A model generated the notes under the pieces. It was given only the letters and a program-made list of their open reading frames with translations. It was not told where the DNA came from and searched no databases. Source: an uncultured Chlamydiae bacterium (GTDB lineage Bacteria > Chlamydiota > Chlamydiia > Chlamydiales > SM23-39). Taken from it: a stretch of DNA of 64,000 nt. This document shows positions 60,574-64,000 of the stretch, piece by piece. Numbering within the stretch: position 1 is the stretch's first letter; the number at the start of each line of letters is the position of its first letter. Position numbers and translations under genes: made by a program. The stretch covers positions 1 to 64,000 of the forward strand of contig CAITMJ010000030.1 of the NCBI GenBank assembly GCA_903893545.1, read 5' to 3'.

Positions 60574-61551
60574 TTAATAAGTATAATCAACATTGATTAC
60601 ACCGCTGCGAAAGACTTCGCTGTTTCGACCAATAGCCGAGACCCAAGCGCCGATGATAATGCCAAAATTAGCGCTAAAGTTGTACTCGATCGCAGGAGAG
60701 AAGCTAAGCTGCTCTTGAGACGGAGTTCCAACCGTTGCAGGGGCGCCAGTTGATGTCGTACCAAGAGTTCCAAAGAATTGAGTGCGATCGGTATGGGTAT
60801 AGACGGTGTCCATCGCAAGGGCCCAATTTTGAGTGAGTGTCAATTCAAAGCTGAAAATACCTTGCGCAATATTGCCGGGCAATACTCTCCCCTTCGTCCC
60901 ATACCCGCCGCCATAGGTGTTAAATCCATGGACTTCTGTAGGCATGTTTATTGTATACCCGCCGCTGAGCGTCAAGCTGATAAAATGAACGCCACTTAAG
61001 TGATAGACTTTATAGAGAAGCATGTTGAACTTTGTAGCAAAGGTCCCCTGTCCCGATTCGTCGGTCAGCAATTTATTGGGATCTAGCCGCTGAAAGTTCC
61101 CCGTTGGGAAAGTTTCCTGGATGGTAAATTTAATCCCTGGATAGTAGTCGGGGTTGGTCGATGGATACAACTGAAAGTCAAAGCCAAGCGGCAAGTCGCC
61201 AAATTGCGTCGAAGTTTGGTTTTTTGTCGTCTGCACAAAAAATTGTGGCGTCATTGTGATATCCGCCCACGAACTAATCCCCCAAAAAGTGACAAATTGC
61301 GGGTTGAAGCTAAGGAAATTGGTCTCTGATTCTGCCTGCCAGGTACTGCTATAAGTCCCTGTGTTGGTCGTACAGTAAACGTAAGATTCAATCTCAAAAT
61401 CGCCCCAACCAACGATGTTGCCGATCGGCGCAATCAAGGGCCCGGTAAGCCAAGGGGAAAGTGTCGCAGGGGCTGCAGGTGTTGAAGGAACTTCCTCTTC
61501 TTGCGCGCAAAGAGAAGCGCAAAGAATTGCGCAGGCTAAAATCTTTTTCAT
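60574..61551 (-). CDS. Outer-membrane beta-barrel-like protein coupled to kdpC
   Basis: A 325-residue protein with a signal peptide (MKKILACAILCASLCAQ) and a mature part made of strand-like runs with many aromatic residues at the ends (DFEIESYVYCTTNTGTYSST, FISLTLSGGYTINM, SFELTLTQNWALAMDTVYTH), ending in NVDYTY. This fits an outer-membrane barrel of transporter type. No family name is sure. Its ATG overlaps the kdpC stop (61548-61551), so it is translated together with the K+ pump genes. No kdpDE genes are seen on this side. Confidence 0.75.
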   Translation of the reverse strand: MKKILACAILCASLCAQEEEVPSTPAAPATLSPWLTGPLIAPIGNIVGWGDFEIESYVYCTTNTGTYSSTWQAESETNFLSFNPQFVTFWGISSWADITMTPQFFVQTTKNQTSTQFGDLPLGFDFQLYPSTNPDYYPGIKFTIQETFPTGNFQRLDPNKLLTDESGQGTFATKFNMLLYKVYHLSGVHFISLTLSGGYTINMPTEVHGFNTYGGGYGTKGRVLPGNIAQGIFSFELTLTQNWALAMDTVYTHTDRTQFFGTLGTTSTGAPATVGTPSQEQLSFSPAIEYNFSANFGIIIGAWVSAIGRNSEVFRSGVINVDYTY

Positions 61552-62117
61552 TTCTTTTCTCCATCGAGTACGAGATTAATTCGAAGTACGTTGACCCTCT
61601 TTTCTCCAAAAAGCCCACAAAAAGAGTGCTCTGTGTGCTTTGCAATGATTTTTTTGAGAGCTTCTAAAGAAAGGGATCTCGCTCCTGCAACGCGAGGAGC
61701 TTGAAATAGGGCATTTTCTACGCTGATATGGGGATCGAGGCCGCTTGCAGAAGCAGTCACAGCATCTGCTGGGATCACAGAGGTAGCAGTCAATCCATTG
61801 GTCGAGCGGTAAGCCGCTGCGCGGGAGCGGAGGCCGTCGATGAGCGCTTGAGAAGTGGGGCCTAAATTGCTCGCCGAAGAATTGGAGGCGTCGAAGTTCG
61901 CCGCAGAAGGCCTCGGCTGGAAGTATTTTGCGCTCGTAAAATTTTGCGCGATCAGTTCTGATCCAATGATGTTTTTCTCTTTATCGTAAACAAGGCTCCC
62001 ATTGGCCTCTTTGCGAAAGAAAACCTGCCCAACCACAAACATGCACACAGGGTAGGCGATTCCGACAAGAACAGTCAGGAGAAGAAATAGATTCAACGAT
62101 GTTTTGAGGATTTTCAC
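61548..62117 (-). CDS. kdpC: Potassium-transporting ATPase subunit C
   Basis: A 189-residue subunit with one N-terminal membrane segment (LNLFLLLTVLVGIAYPVCMF) and the family marks GSELIAQNF near residue 52, YFQPRPSA, and VTASASGLDPHISVENALFQ near 120-139. KdpC stabilises the KdpFABC complex for high-affinity K+ uptake. It overlaps kdpB (ATGA, 62114-62117) and the barrel protein gene (61548-61551). Confidence 0.96.
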   Translation of the reverse strand: MKILKTSLNLFLLLTVLVGIAYPVCMFVVGQVFFRKEANGSLVYDKEKNIIGSELIAQNFTSAKYFQPRPSAANFDASNSSASNLGPTSQALIDGLRSRAAAYRSTNGLTATSVIPADAVTASASGLDPHISVENALFQAPRVAGARSLSLEALKKIIAKHTEHSFCGLFGEKRVNVLRINLVLDGEKK

Positions 62118-64000
62118 AATAGGCCTAAGTTTTTAATGCATAAATCGAGGAGTTTGATCCCGATAAAGGGAATTAAGATCCCTCCGATGCCGTAAATGCT
62201 TAAGTTGCGGCGGAGGATGAAAATCGCCTTCTCAGGAATCATTTTTACCCCTTTTAAGGCGAGAGGAATGAGTGCTGGGATAATGAGGGCATTGAAAATA
62301 ACAGCGCTTAAAACGGCGCTTTGAGGGGTCTCTAAATTCATGATGTTGAGAGAGCGGATCGAGGGGAAAAAGGGCATGAGGATAGCTGGGACGACGGCAA
62401 AGTATTTTGCGATGTCATTGGCGACAGAAAAAGTCGTCAAGGCGCCTCTAGTCATGAGCATTTGTTTTCCAATTTCGATGATCTCAAAGAGTTTTGTCGG
62501 GTGGGAATCGAGGTCGATCATATTGCCCGCCTCTTTGGCCGCTTGCGTGCCTGAGTTCATCGCAACGCCAACGTCTGCTTGAGCAAGGGCCGGAGCGTCA
62601 TTGACTCCATCTCCCGTCATCGCGACCATTCTCCCTTCGAGCTGCAGTTTCCGAACGACTTCGAGTTTTTGCTCAGGGGATACTTCTGCAATAAACTCAT
62701 CGACGCCAGCCTCTTTGGCAATGGTCGCAGCGGTGATCGCATTGTCTCCGGTCACCATGATGGTTTTTACGCCCATAGAACGAAGCCGATCAAAAAATGA
62801 AGAAAGCCCTGTCTTGATCGTATCTTTCATCAAAAGAACACCGAGAATCCTACCCTCATCAGCAACGACAAGAGGAGTTCCCCCTTGACCTGCATATGTT
62901 TTTACCGCTTCAGCAGCCTCAAAGGGAAGAGAAAAGCCGACGAACTGTTCGATGGCAATTTTCGCTCCCTTACGGAATTTTTCTCCGCGAAGATCGGCGC
63001 CGCTCATCCGCGTTTGCGCGGTAAATGGCAAAAATCGGAGATGGGACACGTCTTCTTTGATCGCTTTTGATGCCAAAAATTCAATGATGCTTCTTCCTTC
63101 ATCTGTCTCATCTTGGAACGAGCAAAGATAGGCCGCTCGAACAAAGTCTGCCTCTGACACGTTCGGCACGAGAGTAAAATGGGCAGCGCGGCGATGGCCT
63201 ACCGTAATCGTCCCCGTTTTGTCGAGAAGGATCACATCGATATCCCCCGCAGATTCTACGGACGAGCCACTCATGGCAAGGACGTGTTTTTTCATAAGGC
63301 GATTGATCCCCGCAATCCCGATCGCGCTTAAAAGTCCTGCAATCGTAGTGGGAATTAAGCAAACGAGCAATGCAACGAGCATCGTCACGGAGAAATTGGC
63401 TTGAAAAAACTTTCCAAAAATCTCCATCGCGACAACGACGACGAGAAATACAAATGTAAGGCCAGAAAGAAGGATCGTAAGAGCGATCTCATTCGGCGAT
63501 TTTTTCCTTTTTGCGCTCTCGATTAAATTGATCATTTTATCGAGAAAACTCTGCCCCGGATCGGATGAGATTTTCACGAGAATTTCATCGGAAAGAAGTC
63601 TTGTGCCCGCCGTGACAGAGCTGTGATCTGTCCCCGCTGCGCGAATCACTGGCGCCGATTCTCCTGTCACTGCCGATTCATCGACAGAGGCCATCCCATG
63701 GATCACCTCTCCATCGCCTGGGATTACTTCTCCTGCTGCCACCCGAACGACATCGCCTTTTTTCAACATCTTCGCATTGACCGCCTGAAAAGAGCCGTCG
63801 TGTTGTCGAATATGCGCCTTTGTCTCTACGCGACCGCGGCGAAGCGATTCCGCTTGCGATTCATTGCGCATCTCCGCCGAGCTCTCAGCATAGTTGGCAA
63901 AGAGAACTGTTAGCCAAAGCCAGATCGTAACCTGGGAATAAAAGAGAGGAGATCCTTGCGAGAAGATAAACCACTCAAGCGTCGTAATGATCGCGCCGAT
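62114..64000 (-). CDS. kdpB: Potassium-transporting ATPase subunit B (N-terminus beyond window)
   Basis: 629 residues of the P-type ATPase that drives K+ uptake by KdpFABC. The frame runs open to the window edge at 64000, so the first part (about 50 residues) is missing. Marks are TVLFANYAESSAEM upstream of the actuator domain, VTGESAPV, the phosphorylated Asp in LLDKTGTITVG, MVTGDNAITAATIAKEAGVD, and TGDGVNDAPALAQADVG. A false internal start exists at 63871, but the residues upstream are clearly KdpB. kdpA would be expected beyond the edge. Confidence 0.96.
   Translation of the reverse strand: MGAIITTLEWFIFSQGSPLFYSQVTIWLWLTVLFANYAESSAEMRNESQAESLRRGRVETKAHIRQHDGSFQAVNAKMLKKGDVVRVAAGEVIPGDGEVIHGMASVDESAVTGESAPVIRAAGTDHSSVTAGTRLLSDEILVKISSDPGQSFLDKMINLIESAKRKKSPNEIALTILLSGLTFVFLVVVVAMEIFGKFFQANFSVTMLVALLVCLIPTTIAGLLSAIGIAGINRLMKKHVLAMSGSSVESAGDIDVILLDKTGTITVGHRRAAHFTLVPNVSEADFVRAAYLCSFQDETDEGRSIIEFLASKAIKEDVSHLRFLPFTAQTRMSGADLRGEKFRKGAKIAIEQFVGFSLPFEAAEAVKTYAGQGGTPLVVADEGRILGVLLMKDTIKTGLSSFFDRLRSMGVKTIMVTGDNAITAATIAKEAGVDEFIAEVSPEQKLEVVRKLQLEGRMVAMTGDGVNDAPALAQADVGVAMNSGTQAAKEAGNMIDLDSHPTKLFEIIEIGKQMLMTRGALTTFSVANDIAKYFAVVPAILMPFFPSIRSLNIMNLETPQSAVLSAVIFNALIIPALIPLALKGVKMIPEKAIFILRRNLSIYGIGGILIPFIGIKLLDLCIKNLGLL

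Noticed and set aside
1-64000. tRNA, rRNA and CRISPR
   Set aside because: Reading the intergenic gaps showed no cloverleaf with T-loop motif, no rRNA-like sequence and no regular spacer-repeat array; a covariance-model scan would be needed to be sure.

Overview
The window looks like a chromosomal segment of a member of the Chlamydiota outside the classical genus Chlamydia (an environmental or amoeba-associated type). The evidence is a set of phylum-typical genes and gene orders: a fused 3-dehydroquinate dehydratase/shikimate dehydrogenase (AroDE), the Chlamydiae/Verrucomicrobia small basic protein next to YbeY and a CBS-domain protein, the order kdsB-pyrG-ruvX-(nadA)-zwf-opcA-pgl, rpmG followed by a LolC/E permease and LolD, a PPi-dependent phosphofructokinase, HPr kinase with HPr and enzyme I but no sugar permease, and many small proteins with a hydrophobic hairpin like that of inclusion-membrane (Inc) proteins. 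No genus is assigned. No rRNA, tRNA or CRISPR array was found.

Layout. 1-300: a nested, branched palindrome. 551-7761: a dense + strand run (MreD-like, inositol monophosphatase, FolD, HAD phosphatase, RNase R, 3-methyladenine glycosylase, two DUF502 membrane proteins, HolC-like). 7760-9519: an insertion-like block with structured inverted repeats at its ends and one unknown gene. 9535-18144: small protein, small basic protein, YbeY, CBS protein, a DUF3604-like protein, Maf, a HEAT-repeat protein, two small membrane proteins and a TyrP-type transporter. 18473-20162: a MntA-like nucleotidyltransferase whose HEPN partner gene is cut in two by a protein-kinase gene. 20730-24627 (- strand): amino-acid permease, aroC and aroDE. 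24689-31868: LptD plus exported and membrane proteins of unknown role. 31931-42153: an exported protein, a 7TM-HD phosphohydrolase, dnaX-ybaB, the SUKH-like/hprK/ptsH/ptsI operon and PPi-PFK. 42129-44650: MATE exporter and a metallo-beta-lactamase-fold enzyme. 44693-52678: kdsB, a leader ORF, pyrG, ruvX, nadA, zwf, opcA, pgl and two paralogous membrane proteins. 52724-56124: tsaD, rpmG, lolC/E, lolD. 56324-60561: ugd, an AT-rich block with two unknown genes, a sugar transferase and galE. 60574-64000 (- strand): kdpB (cut by the window edge), kdpC and a beta-barrel-like protein.

The genes point to a host-associated bacterium that keeps aromatic amino-acid synthesis, the oxidative pentose-phosphate branch, part of NAD synthesis, LPS assembly and KDO activation, high-affinity K+ uptake and a PTS-type regulatory relay. 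Many genes overlap by 4-25 bases (ATGA junctions), which implies tight translational coupling. The accessory material sits in a few places: the branched palindrome, the repeat-bounded block at 7.8-9.5 kb, the broken toxin/kinase locus at 18.5-20.2 kb, and the AT-rich block between ugd and the sugar transferase. The most unusual items are the tree-like palindrome at 1-300 and the covarying structured repeats that bracket 7760-9519.
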